A DNA stretch of 64,000 nt from Molanna angustata (taxonomy: Eukaryota > Arthropoda > Insecta > Trichoptera > Molannidae), in NCBI GenBank assembly GCA_963576475.1, contig OY754981.1, positions 14,374,216 through 14,438,215 on the forward strand, given 5' to 3'. Shown here piece by piece: positions 1-11,383 of this stretch; within the stretch, counting starts at the first letter, position 1; every line of letters begins with the position of its first letter. The notes beneath the pieces were generated by a model that saw only the letters and a program-made list of their open reading frames with translations, searched no databases and was not told the DNA's origin. Position numbers and translations under genes: made by a program.

Positions 1-1
1 T

Positions 2-94
2 CGAGCCACGGAAGCGGGTAGCGGAAGTGAGGGCGAGGCAGTCTACAAGCTAGACGAGCTGGACCCAGACGCCAAAAGACATATTATTTTGTAG
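2..94 (+). CDS. 3' end of an unidentified protein-coding gene
   Basis: The first 94 bases are GC-rich and abruptly give way to AT-rich DNA. Reading from base 2 gives 30 sense codons and a TAG stop at 92-94. The peptide is acidic and serine/glycine-rich (motif GSGSEGEAVYKLDELDPD), ending AKRHIIL. This composition and codon use match a real terminal exon better than the surrounding repeats. The exon enters from outside the window, so its 5' splice site and the gene identity are unknown; I do not recognise the family. The following DNA would be its 3' UTR, but no AATAAA stands close to the stop. Coding is likely from composition and frame only. Confidence 0.5.
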   Translation, partial: RATEAGSGSEGEAVYKLDELDPDAKRHIIL

Positions 95-199
95 TTAATT
101 ATAGATTTGTTTCCGAGTCGTTTTATTAATTATTCACTATTCTAATCCCACATGAATGTAAATTAGAAATCGATGATTGTCAAAATATTTTTTTTTTAC

Positions 200-800
200 A
201 AACTTTTTAACATCTCAATTAGAGACGAAGTTGGAATATCATAGAAGAACCAAGAACTCAAGGTACCCACAGAGCTTACGACCTGTCATCGGCTGGAAAA
301 CACTGTCACCTCATTTATAAGCACAATTGCTTTCATTGTTTACAAATAAACCAACTTCTCAATAGATGGCGTTACAAAAAGATCGGCTGGTTTACGTGAC
401 CACTTTATGCGCTTGCGCAACATTCACCAATTATGCCTTCTTATTGAGTTCCCTTATCAATGCAATTTTTGAATGTTCTATATATTTTAATAATGAGTAA
501 CAGATCGCCTGGAAATAGGACATTATTAATATTGCCATCTATGAAGTAACGAAGTAACCTTTTTGTAACGCCATCTATTGAGAAGTTGGTTTATTTGTAA
601 ACAATGAAAGCAATTGTCCTTATAAATGAGGTGACAGTGTTTTCCAGCCGATGACAGGTCGTAAGCTCTGTGGGTACCTTGAGTTCCTGGATCTATAGTA
701 TTCCAACTTCGTCTCTATTGAGATGTTAAAAAGTTTGTCAAAAAATTTCATTTGACTCCCTACAGAAAAAATCCAATGTTTGCGTATACGCATTTAAAAA
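200..800. mobile_element. Foldback element, family A copy 1
   Basis: Two long arms are reverse complements: about 201-380 and 556-743, around a 175-base unrelated centre. Shared marks include ACATCTCAAT, CGACCTGTCATCGGCTGG and CAACTTCTCAATAGATGGCG. The right arm extends further to a palindromic TGCGTATACGCA near 780-792, missing on the left, so the left end is probably truncated. A second, one-armed copy lies at 47822-47990 in the other orientation. No coding sequence is visible. This is a non-autonomous foldback/MITE-like element of unassigned superfamily. Confidence 0.7.
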
Positions 801-2800
801 AATATTCAACTGTCAAAATAGTAAAAAGTGGGAAAAATATTCTTTTATTACTTAAAATGAATTAAAAGTAAAACATTTTTGTGATATACTAGGCGATGGT
901 ACTAGGCTAAGGTTGTTTGAATTATAAATATAAATGTTTGTCATTAATGATTATAAATACTTCACAGTCATATAATATATATCATAATAACTGATTACAT
1001 AGACACATCTGTATTTAACATGTTGTAAGTTATATTATTATTGCTTTAGAAATTATTATGGATTGCTTATCGATGCAAAGGCATTTTTCCACCTACATTC
1101 ATTAGGTAAAAGGCTATTTTTTCCTACAAAACTAAGCATGATAAATACTTGGTTTTGATAAGTTATACAGCTTGTATCATCATTAGCTGCTTGATAAGAA
1201 TGTAGTGATGTATTTAAATATTCAATAAATATATTAATAATTTTATTTTGCTCTAAGCACTTTCGGGTATCTTCTCAGTGATATATAATTTAATGTGTTC
1301 AGTGAGATTTTTCTAATTGAAAAACAAGTTAGTTTATCATCAAATTTGTATACCCAATTATTCAACTGTGAGTATTATTTTAATTTTATTTATATCTTGG
1401 AAAATAAATATTATTCTTCATGTTGCATGTTGGTTTTGTTACCACCTGCATTTCTCAATTCCAAGCTCAATATAAACTTCATAAATGTCTCCTAATGTGC
1501 CATCATTTACCTCAACCTACTCATTTAATCTTCTGAAATCCATAGATGTTCTCTGTCCAATCCGTAGATAAATGTTTATTTTATCTAAGTTTAAATTGAG
1601 GCATATGTCCGTCAAAGTAACTACAAATTCATAAGTTTTAACCTTATTGCCAATGTTTTCTTCAATTAAATATGTATGTACACCGTATGTGTCACATAAT
1701 GATGTTTTTCTAAGCCATATGTGTTGTGGATGTAGCTACTTTTGTGATGTACGGGTCAATTGATGATCAGTTGGAAGCTACAAGCTGGATTGACCAACCA
1801 TTGAATCCTGGTACATATTTAATCCTATAACTATTTCATTTGTTATTTACACAATTATTTTCATTTTGTATATAACATTATATCAGGATAAAAATATATT
1901 AATTTCTAGTGTATATGAATTCTTTCTACACCCTACTTTTTCTAATAAAACCGTGATCAATAAAAACTAATTGATAAAAGGAGATTTTTTGTAGATAACA
2001 AATACATGTCAAATGCCGCCAAACTTTTCACATATTCACTTTTCTTTTAAGTAAAAGGATTAAATTTTTATAATTAGTATAATTTTTTGGAATTTCAATG
2101 TTTGTTTCATTCATTACATTTTTAATTATTTTTTATTAGACTGAAATTATCCGCCTATTAATAAACACAAGTTTGTTTAATTTGCCTTATCTTCAAAATA
2201 TAGTCTATTATTATATAAAAATAGATAGGTTCATATTTAATCAACCAATATGTTATCAATTTTACTCACCCTGAAATAGTTCATTTGGAGATACGTAATA
2301 GGTATGGTGCATTCATTAAAAATGGATTTCGTCATTAAAAATAAATTAGTTTTTATACTTAAATTAATGAAGTTATATTAACTTATTATTCATATCATTG
2401 CTAGTTAATAATTACATAAAATTTACCCATGAATTATTGCTAGCCTATTTTAAACTAAACAATCATTCAAAAATTATTCAAATGAAATTGAATCATACAT
2501 ATTTTGTACACAGGTCTGAATATTTATTAAAATAACCACTGTGGCACAGTGATAAGTTGTTTGACTTCTATGCCAAAATCATGGATTCAATATATGTAGT
2601 CTAAATTATATGACAGGAATGGATTTGTTAACTAAATGTGTATCCATTCTTGTAGTAACACCCCACTCTCCCCCCCCTTGCACATTAAAGGAGTAGACAG
2701 AGGAGTCTCTATACTACCTATCAACCGTACTTTTATGACTATTTTTTTTTTGTGAAAAAGAATGAATGTGTCCATGTAACACCAAAAACATTCTCGAAAC
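801..2800. other. AT-rich gene-free stretch
   Basis: About 2 kb without a supportable exon. Short open frames here (for example at 1295-1495) are AT-driven and lack splice or homology support. Around 2540-2600 there is a decayed tRNA-like head (TGGCACAGTGATAAG) suggesting an old SINE, and a C-run at 2666-2680. Confidence 0.5.
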
Positions 2801-3181
2801 CAGAGGTTCCCAAACTTTTTTTCTCAGACCACTTTTGAAATTTTACTGGTTTCGGTGGACCCCCTGCTGCTAGATTTCTACCATACTCCCAAAACTCGTC
2901 AAAAAATGTGAATATTGGATCTAACGTTGGAAATTTGCGATGCGACTGAGTTACAACCCTAAATTCATAGTGGTAAAAATAAAATTTAGGGCGGTTTTAA
3001 AAAAAGGTAATTAAACATGCTATCTGATAAAATTTTGGTCAAGCCAAAAATTATATCCTTTACTATCAAAACCAGATAAATTTTCATGGATCCCCCTCCC
3101 CCCCCACTTACAACTTGTGAACCAACATTTTTTTTTCACGCCAACGTAGACTCCCGTCGAGTTTCCCGTTGGGAATCTCTG
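2801..3181. mobile_element. hAT-type MITE
   Basis: Terminal inverted repeats begin CAGAGGTTCCCAAACTT on the left and CAGAGATTCCCAACGGG on the right (reverse-complemented). This is the classic hAT terminal pattern CAGAG(G/A)TTCCCAA. The flanking 8-mers (CTCGAAAC and ATCTAAAG) agree at only five positions, so the target duplication has decayed. At 381 bp it encodes no transposase; the short open frame on the - strand at its right end is not supported as a gene. Confidence 0.7.
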
Positions 3182-3992
3182 ATCTAAAGTAAGCAAACCA
3201 CAAATTACCAAACGCTTGGCCAGTGCCCTCTGGATTTTCTGGTTTTCTGTTGGCCATATTTGAAATTATATAATACCGCAATGTATTATAATTTCCAATA
3301 TGGCCGACATTTAAGCCGAATGATTTCGCATCTGTACTGTAATTTTTGCATATAACCAGTTTTCAAAGAATATTTATAGTTTTTCGCCATTTATTTACTA
3401 ATATTATTTTTATTTTTATTTACATAATTAAACTGCACACAAACAACACTAGGTAAAAAATTACAATGAGTAGGCTTAATATATAATTCTTAAACTATCC
3501 CTACCTAGTGTCAATTACTTGTGGCAAATCAATTCATATACCTAATTAATAACATACTGGGATGTGAATGTGTAATGAGGTGAGTAAAATGTATCTTACT
3601 ATGCTGATTTTAAATTGAACAGTAAGTTTTTGTATTGGTTTGGCGAGTTGTGAAAAATATCTAGTTGAAAGGTACTTTGAAGTGGTGAGGGTTCTGTTAA
3701 TTGGTGAGTTTAGAGATGAGTTAGTTCTATAGCAATAATTATGGAAGAGTAGCGTGTGTCTTGTACTCGAGTCGGTGCATGCAAATTTAAAAATTAAACC
3801 ATATAAAAGCATTGTGATAGCATTTTGTTAAGTTATTTGAATTCAACGACATTGAAATGTATTGTCAGAAACATTTTCATGGTCATTTCAGTTTATTATG
3901 TCATTGCTCACATTATATAAATTTATTTTGTTTAATGCTAAATACGATCACCATAAGGAGAGTAAAATTTGTCATTCAAGTAATTATAATAA

Positions 3993-5003
3993 CTAGTTGC
4001 ATGTAACACATGAGATCCAACTGTCGATAGCGATAGAATGTATAGTTGAAGAATAAGTACCAAATTATAAACCCATAAATCCAAATTATTGAATATTTTT
4101 AGATATTTTGTTTTCTATACATCACATGTAGGCATGTATGTCAAGACAGGATAGTATGGAGGTCAGTAGTGGAGGTTTTTCCATCCCAGAATATGAAAAC
4201 AGCATGATGGTATGTATCTATGTTTGGAGAAGAACTATCAAACTATTAAGTCTTAGATATTGTGTATAGGTGACTGCCATACAAATTGTATGAAGCGATG
4301 TCACTAATTTCAATTTTAATAAAAATTGTTAAAAAAAATTTGAGATGTACCTACTGCTACAATGTTAATATTTTTTATAGAAAATTAAATTATCTAGTTG
4401 GGGTGTTTCGGTTTTTTTTCGATATTTTTATTAACTTTGGAAATGTAGGCAGTTAAAAACATAAATTTATCATAAAAATATATTTTTCTTAATAAAAAAT
4501 GTTTGAGAAACTGTGAATTTTTTTTGAAAAAACCAATTTGAGATTTTGTATTTGTCTATGTTCATACCAATTTTCAGCGTTCTAGCTTTTATGGTTTCTG
4601 AGAAATATGGAAAAATAAAGTAATAATTCAAAAGTTGATAACCCCTGACTGAAACAAAAATTAAAAATTCTGAGTATAATACTTTTTTAGGCCTATAACT
4701 ATTTATTTTACTTCTCCAAGCTATTTATGTATTCTGAAATTTTGGGCTCTGTAAATTGAGCGGATCAAAAGTTATAAGTGGGGGACGGACACACAGACAC
4801 ACGAAATGTTCTACTCCGAATTCTGAGTAAATCCGTATATGGAACATATATGCTGCGAAGCCTCTAAGTTGGTGTTTTTTGACTTCAAAGTTGGAAAAGC
4901 CGTGAAAAAAGTAAACCGTGCATACAATTCTCGCGTATCTTGGCTTGAAACATTGTCGATATGTTAAGAGAACAAAGTTCTCTTGAACAAATCGACAGTT
5001 GGA
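3993..5003 (-). mobile_element. Non-autonomous Helitron, copy A
   Basis: Read on the - strand it begins TCCAACTGTCGATTTGTTC and ends with a short hairpin (CATGT, loop GTT, ACATG) followed by CAACTAG. It is flanked by A on its 5' side and T on its 3' side, the A^T target of Helitrons with no target duplication. Subterminal inverted repeats (TCCAACTGTCGA near the 5' end, TCGACAGTTGGA before the hairpin) are shared by all copies here. Length is 1,011 bp with no Rep/helicase coding. Body and microsatellite position match copies C, D, F and G. Confidence 0.85.
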
Positions 5004-5274
5004 TAATCATAAAAATATAATAATCATACTTTAATAAATTAGTTAATAAATTAATTAGTTCTTTAATCATAATTTAATCTATATTTTCTTCCTTTTTTGA
5101 ATTGATTTAATGGATTTATGTTTTATTCTAGTTTTATTTTATACGAAGTGTCTTTTTACGCGTGAAAAGCGATTAATCACTAATAATGATAGCTGTCAAA
5201 CTCCATACAACTTATGCGTCGGCAATTTTTTTTCTTACCTTAGAGCCTATCCGAATGAATCCAGAGGGCCTTGG

Positions 5275-5355
5275 CTTAGTGAAGGAAATCGGTCGAGACA
5301 GGCCGATTTGAACCCGCGTCCACTGGATTTCTAGCGCACCAGTCGCTCTGCCATC
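5275..5355 (-). repeat. SINE-A remnant (tRNA-related head)
   Basis: On the - strand this reads as a tRNA-like head: A box TGGCAGAGCGACTGG, a degenerate B box GGTTCAAATC, and the family segment CGACCGATTTC. Only the head and a few downstream bases remain. Full-length relatives are at 20427-20600 and 63493-63660. Confidence 0.65.
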
Positions 5356-5559
5356 AAACAATCTTGTTGCGTACTTTTTATTATTAATTAAAATTATCGA
5401 TTTTGTGAGTTCAAATGTGCGTCTGCTATCTCCAAAAATGTACGATAACTGATAAAATTATTGTGTTATTTCGATCAAGTGTTGGCGCCGTATGAAGAAT
5501 CTAACTCGATGATTAGTACTCTTTCGATTATGCTATAGGACGGACGTCACAAACGATAT

Positions 5560-5790
5560 TATTTCATTTTAGCAAGGCGTATTCACGGAAAATATCGATA
5601 CCCTTTTGTTGTGATCGCGCGAAAAGTTTTACGTGACTTTACCAAGGCCAACGTTTTGTTATTGTGACATACGCATGGTAAATCTTTACGCCGGGTTACT
5701 TTCGCGCGGAAAAACTTTTCGCCAAGTTACGATCGCGCGGAAAATCTTTTCGTGGAGTGACGATCGCACGAACTAATAAATGTTTTAGTG
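5560..5790. repeat. CpG-rich imperfect direct repeats near a candidate promoter
   Basis: In otherwise CpG-poor DNA, three units of the form GA-TCGCGCG-GAAAA-(T)CTTTTCG recur around 5608, 5700 and 5730, with a decayed fourth near 5760. They stand 150-350 bp upstream of the candidate UGP first exon at 5929. They could be promoter-proximal sequence or part of an unrecognised element; the sequence does not decide. Confidence 0.35.
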
Positions 5791-5928
5791 CGGCGACGTG
5801 TTATAGTTTCTTGCATTGCATTGTTCTTGCAGTCTTGCATTGTTGCGACTATTGTTAGATAAATAAAAAAATCAACAGAAGACTGCTTCAGAGTGCGACG
5901 ATTTTATTAAGGCGGTAGGATTGTGAAG

Positions 5929-5949
5929 ATGCAGGCTTTCTTAGACAAA
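5929..5949 (+). CDS. UGP: Candidate first coding exon of UGP (7 codons)
   Basis: ATG at 5929 in good context (GTGAAGATG) opens MQAFLDK and is followed directly by a donor GTAAAT at 5950 in phase 0. The first certain UGP exon (25840) starts in phase 0 and lacks only a few N-terminal residues compared with the family. Joining them gives exactly 508 codons plus stop. The ATG lies just downstream of CpG-rich DNA, as a transcription start might. Against it: the intron would be 19.9 kb, and a 7-codon exon can occur by chance. UGP genes often use alternative short first exons, so others may exist. Confidence 0.4.
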
Positions 5950-6154
5950 GTAAATCATATTTTTATTTACCTATAATATGTAATTCATCGTACTTTTTAC
6001 TGTCTTGCAATAAGCTTGCGATTGCATATAAACATTCTCAGACTAAAAATAACTTAAAATTAAACTTTTTCTTACTTTTTGTTGAAACATAAAGTGTACC
6101 ACAAAAATTCAAACAGCACTAGGTACTACCTACTAGGTATTTGACAGATTAAAA

Positions 6155-6876
6155 CTAGTTGCATGTAATACATGAGATCCAACTGTCGATAGGGATAGTA
6201 TGTTTAGTTGAAGAATAAGAATCAAACTATAATCTCATAAATCCAAATTATTGAAAATTTTAACATATGTTGGTATGTATGTCAAGATAGGACAGTATGG
6301 AGGTCAGTCCTCTTTTCCTACCCGGAATATGAAAACAGCATGATGGTTCTGTATGTATGTTTGGATATTAAGTAGGTACATATCAAACTATTAAGTCATC
6401 TTACATATTGTGTATAAGCGACTGCCATACAAATTGTATGAAGCAATGTCGTCACTAAATTCAATTTTTATAAAAATTGTTAGAGAAAAATTGAGATTTG
6501 CTAATACAATATTAATATTTTTTATAGAAAATTAAATTATCTAGTTGGGGTGTTTCGGCTTTTTTCGAAATTTTGAAAAAATTTGGAAATATAGGCAGTT
6601 AAACTCATAAATTTATCATAAAATTTTTGTTTTTTTTAATAAAAAATGTTTGAGAAACCCTGGAATTTTTTTGAAAAAATAAATTTGAGATTTTGTATTT
6701 GTCTATGTTTATACCAATTTTCAGCGTTCTAGCTTTTATGGTTTCTGAGATATATGGAAAAATGAACCAAAATTTCAAAAGTTGATAACCCCTGACTGAA
6801 ACAAAAATTATCAATTCTGAGTATAAAAGTTTTGTAAGCCTATAACTGTTTATATATTCTGAAATTTTGGGCTCTA
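6155..6876 (-). mobile_element. Helitron copy B, 5' truncated
   Basis: The 3' terminus is present (CTAG at 6155, hairpin slightly altered to CATGTAATACATG) and the body aligns with the other copies to about 6876. There, after TTTGGGCTCT, it breaks into unrelated sequence. The 5' TCCAACTG end and the GT-rich segment are missing. Just beyond, 6931-6970 holds a small hairpin (ATTCCTTACAATTTC and its reverse complement). Confidence 0.75.
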
Positions 6877-7130
6877 TTACATGTTATTTATATGGGCTCA
6901 CTACACAGATGTACCACAGTATTCCTTACAATTTCGTCTGCAGAAGAAATTGTAAGGAATCAGCTGATACCTACTCAACAAGACAACTCAACAAACTGAA
7001 TATTTTGATATTATTGTATACCCATTATGACATGGCCCCAGTTATAGTGAGAATGATGCCAGAGGTCATATTACATTGATTATAATATTTCAAATGAGCG
7101 TCATACTTTTTATAAATATATTTTTATAAA

Positions 7131-9099
7131 CTAGTTGCATGTAACACATGAGATCCAACTGTCGATAGCGATAGTACGTATAGTTGAAGAATAAGTACCA
7201 AACTATAAACCCATAAATACAAATTATTTAATATTTTAAGATATTTGATTTTCTATACAACCATGTACCTAGGTATATATGAATGTGAAAACAGCATGAT
7301 GGTATGTATGTATGTTTGGAGATTAGTATCAAACAATTTAGTCTTCATAGATATTGTGTGTAAGCTACTACCATACAAATTTTATGAAGCAATGTCGTCA
7401 CTAAATTCAATTTTTATAAAAATTGTTAAAAAAAATTTGAGATGTTCTAATACAATGTTAATATTTTTTATATGAAATTAAATTATCTAGTTGGGGTGTT
7501 TCGGCTTTTTGTCGATATTTAAAAAAAATGGAAATATAGGCAGTTAAACTCATAAATTTATCATAAAAAAATATTTTTCTTAGTAAAAAATGTTTGAGAA
7601 ACCCTGGAATTTTTAAAAAAAAACTAATTTGAGATTTTGTACTAGTCTATCTTTATACCAATTTTCAGCGTTCTAGCTTTTTTGTTTTCTGAGATATATG
7701 GAAAAATTAACCGAAATTTCAAAAGTTGATAACCCCTGACTGAAACAAAAATTCACAATTCTCAGTATAAAAGTTTTGTAGGCCTATAACTGTTTATATA
7801 TTCTGAAAATTTGAGATCTGTAAATTGAGCGGATCAAAAGTTATAAGGGGGGGACAGACAGACACACAGACGCACAGACACACACACAAAACTCACATAA
7901 AATGTTCTACTCCGAATTCTGAGTAAATCCATGTATGGGAACATATATGCTGCGAGGCCTCTAGTTGGTGTTATTAGCATGCAAAAAGTCCACTACACCA
8001 TACAAAATTTTCCTTCGTACACGCATCTTGGCTTAACTAGTTGCATGTAACACATGAGATCCAACTGTCGACAGCGATAGTATGTATAGTTGAAGAATAA
8101 GTACCAAACCCATAAATACAAATTATTTATTATTTTATGATATTTAGTTTTCTATACAACACATGTACCTAGGTAGTCAAGATAGGATAGTATGGAGGTC
8201 AGTCTTTTTTTCCTACCCGGAATATGAAAACAGCATGATGGTATATGTATATTGTATGTTTAGAGATGAAGTATCAAACTATTAAGTCTTCTTTGATATT
8301 GTGTATAGGTGACTACCATACAAATTGTATGAAGCGATGTCGTCACTAAATTCAATTTTTATAAAAATTGTTAAAAAAAATTTGAGATGTACTGCTACAA
8401 TGTTAATATTTTTTATATAAAATTAAATTATCTAGTTGGGGTGTTTCGGCTTTTTTCGATATTTAAAAAAAAAATGGAAATATAGGCAGTTAAACTCATA
8501 AATTTATCATAAAAAAAAATACTTTTCTTAATAAAAAATGTTTGAGAAACCCTGGAATTTTTTTGAAAAAACTAATTTGAGATTTTTTATTTGTCTATGT
8601 TTATACCAATTTTCAGCGTTCTAGCTTTTATGGTTTCTGAGATATAGGGAAAAATAAAATAAAAATTCAAAAGTTGATAACCCCTGACTGAAACAAAAAT
8701 TCAAAATTCCGAGTATAAAAGTTTTGTAGGCCTGTAACTGTTTATATATTCTGAAATTTTGGGCTCTGTAAATTGAGCGGATCAAAAGTTATAAGGGGGG
8801 GGGGACACACACACAGACATACACACACACACACACAGACATACGAAATGTTCTACTCCGAATTCTGAGTAAATCCGTGTATGGAACATATATGCTGCGA
8901 AGCCTCTAAGTTGGTGTTTTTTGACTTCAAAGTTGGAAAAGCCGTGAAAAAAGTAGACCTCTCCATACAATTCTCGCGTATTCTGGCTTGATACATTGTC
9001 GATATGTTAAGAGAACAAAGTTCTCCTGAACAAATCGACAGTTGGATAATGTCGATTCATTAAGAGAATTGAATTCTCATGAACGAATCGACAGTTGGA
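7131..9099 (-). mobile_element. Helitron copy C, interrupted by copy D
   Basis: The 3' end CTAG is at 7131 with its hairpin. The body runs to 8036, is split by Helitron D (8037-9046), and resumes at 9047 with TAATGTCGATTC to its own TCC end at 9099. Without D the element is about 959 bp. Its 5' third belongs to a subfamily differing from A and D (GCAAAAAGTCCACTACACC, then a GAGAATTGAATTCTC palindrome). The intact junction seen in the duplicated segment at 9162/9163 confirms the pre-insertion sequence. Confidence 0.8.
8037..9046 (-). mobile_element. Helitron copy D, nested inside copy C
   Basis: It is complete: on the - strand it runs from TCCAACTGTCGATTTGTTC (9046) to the hairpin and CTAG (8037). 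Length is 1,010 bp, very close to copy A. It inserted between A and T of host Helitron C (CTTAA^TAATG) without duplicating target bases. It carries a G-run followed by a CA-rich microsatellite at 8797-8842, at the same internal place as in copies A, C, F and G. Confidence 0.85.
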
Positions 9100-9215
9100 T
9101 TAGCTTGCAAAAAGTCCACTACACCATACAAAATTTTCCTTCGTACACGCATCTTGGCTTAATAATGTCGATTCATTAAGAGAATTGAATTCTCATGAAC
9201 GAATCGACAGTTGGA
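9100..9215 (-). repeat. Tandem duplication of a Helitron 5' terminus
   Basis: This 116-bp unit starts TTAGCTTGCAAAAAG and ends CGACAGTTGGA. It repeats the 5'-terminal part of copy C directly next to it. It has an undisturbed CTTAATAATG junction, the empty version of the site occupied by copy D. Stacked 5' ends fit Helitron end-bypass or template switching, or simple tandem duplication. Confidence 0.75.
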
Positions 9216-9279
9216 TAATAGGTTTTCATTAACATTTACGGTCTTCCATACTACATACATACATGCGAGTCGGGTTTAA

Positions 9280-10330
9280 GGCCCTAGTATACCCTGGATA
9301 TACGGATGTACGCAAAAATGCACACTAAATTAGTTTCTAATGTATGAAACACGAGAAAATATTGTATATCACCTGATATGTGATATACAACATTTTATCG
9401 TGCAAAAATGGTAAAATTTAGAGGTTTTTTTTAAATAGCAAGAAGAGTTTTTGAAATATTATAATAATAAAAAACTCAGCCGGTAGATTTTCATATTCTC
9501 TTTCGAATATAGTAAAAATCTACTTCATAGGCCTTGTATTTTTTTAGTTACTTACAATAAAAAAATAAAAAAGGGTTATACTAAAACTAATTTTACAAGA
9601 AAAGTATTAAACAAATTCAAAATTCAAAAAAATCATGCAATAGATTGAAGATGTACATACAAACTGTTCTTTATTTCAAAGACGTATATTTTGAGGGTAC
9701 TGGGGAAATTATTTTCAAAATATAATGTATAGCCTACTATAGCCTCTTAATTGGGTCCCTAGTCACCTAGGGATGAATGACTTCATAATCCCAATCTCAG
9801 ATCTTTTTCCTTGCCTTAAATCAAATATATTTTTCAAGTGGGACGAAAATTGGCCCACAACAAAAAAATACAAAGGTTCATATTAAGAGGCTATAGTAGG
9901 CTAATATAGTACCTATATTTTGAAAATCTTTTACCCAGTACCCTCAAATGATACGTCTTCGAAATAAAGAACAGTTTGTGTTCTATTGCACGAGTTTTTT
10001 GAAATTTGAATTTGATTAATACTTTTCATGTACAATTAGTTTCAGTAAAACCTTTTTTTATTCTTTTCATTGTACGTAACTAAAAAACTACAAGGCCTAT
10101 GAAGTAGATTTTTACTATATTCGAAAGAGAATATGAAAATCTACCGGCTGAGTTTTTTATTATTATAATATTTTAATAACTATTCTTGCAATCTAAAAAA
10201 AACATAAATTTTACCCTTATTGTATATCACAGATTAGGTGATATACAATATATTTTCGTGTTACATACATTAGAAGGTACTTAAGTGTGCATTTTTGTGT
10301 ACATCTGCATACCCAAGGTATACAAGGGCC
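9280..10330. mobile_element. Foldback element with about 480-bp arms flanked by TTAA
   Basis: TTAA stands at 9276-9279 and 10331-10334. Inside, the ends are inverted repeats (GGCCCTAGTATACCCTGG on the left, GGCCCTTGTATACCTTGG on the right). The arms remain complementary for roughly 480 bp, meeting near 9755-9880. The arms share GATATACAA, CTCAGCCGGTAGATTTTCAT and GCCTACTATAGCCTCTTA. A TTAA target fits the piggyBac superfamily, but GGCCC is not the usual CCC(T/C) start and no transposase is present. Non-autonomous; superfamily is an inference. Confidence 0.7.
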
Positions 10331-10485
10331 TTAAGCTGGTCTTAAGCAATAATATCTTCGAGAACTTGGTTTCATAAGAGAAAAATAAAAAAAAACAATA
10401 TCATGTATTTTTAGGATGAGAATTGGAAACTGTTTAATTGCCTCTCACCGCTTTGCCACTGTGGTGAGCAGGATGAAACAATTAA

Positions 10486-11383
10486 TCCAACTGTCGATTT
10501 GTTCAAGAGAATTTTATTCTCTTAACATATCGTCAAAGTTTCAACCCAAGACACGCAAGATTTGTATGCAGGGTCTATATTTTTCACGACTTTTCCAACT
10601 TTGAAGTCAAAAAACACTAACTTGGAGGCTTCGCAGCATATATTATGTTCTATATACGGATTTAATCAGAATTCGGAGTAGAATATTTAGTGTGTCTGTG
10701 TGTCGTCCCCCCCCCCCCTTATAACTTTTGATGCGATCAATTTACAGAACCCAAAAGTTCAGAATATAGAAACAATAATAGGACTACAAAACTTTTATAC
10801 TCAGAATTTTGAATTTTTGTTTCAGTCAGGGATAATCAACTTTTGAATTTTTACTTTATTTTTCCATATATCTCGGAAACCATAAAAGCTAGAACGCTGA
10901 CAATTGGTATGAACATAGACAAAAACAAAATCTTAAAATAATTTTTTTCAAAAAAATTCCAGAGATTCTCAAACCTTTTTTTTTATTAAAGAAATATTTT
11001 TTTAGGATAAATTTATGTGTTTAACTGCCTATATTTCTAATGTTTTTTTTTTAAATATCGAAAAAAGCCGAAACACGCCACCTAGATAATTTAATTTCCT
11101 ATTAAAAATATTAGCATTGTGGCCGTATATCTCAATTTTATTAACAATTTTTATAATAATTGAATTTACTGACGACATTGCTTCATACAATTTGTATGCC
11201 AGTCGCCTATACACAATCTAAGAAGACTTAATAGTTTGATACTTAATCTCCAATCATACATACATACCATCATGCGGTTTTCATATTCCGGATTTTTGGG
11301 TTTATAGTTTGGTACTTATTCTTCAACTTTACATAGGTACTATCGCTATCGACAGTTAGATCTCATGTGTTACATATAACTAG
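10486..11383 (+). mobile_element. Non-autonomous Helitron, copy F
   Basis: It starts TCCAACTGTCGATTTGTTC after an A and ends in CTAG before a T. The 3' hairpin has drifted (CATGTGTTACATA). Its 898 bp align throughout with copies A, D and G in the opposite orientation from A-D. A C-run follows the shortened GT segment near 10690-10720. It is the most diverged of the complete copies. Confidence 0.8.

Noticed and set aside
8782..8970. Cys/Val-rich open frame, also seen at 18965-19192
   Set aside because: Comes from the Helitron body plus its GT microsatellite; copies differ in length and frame.
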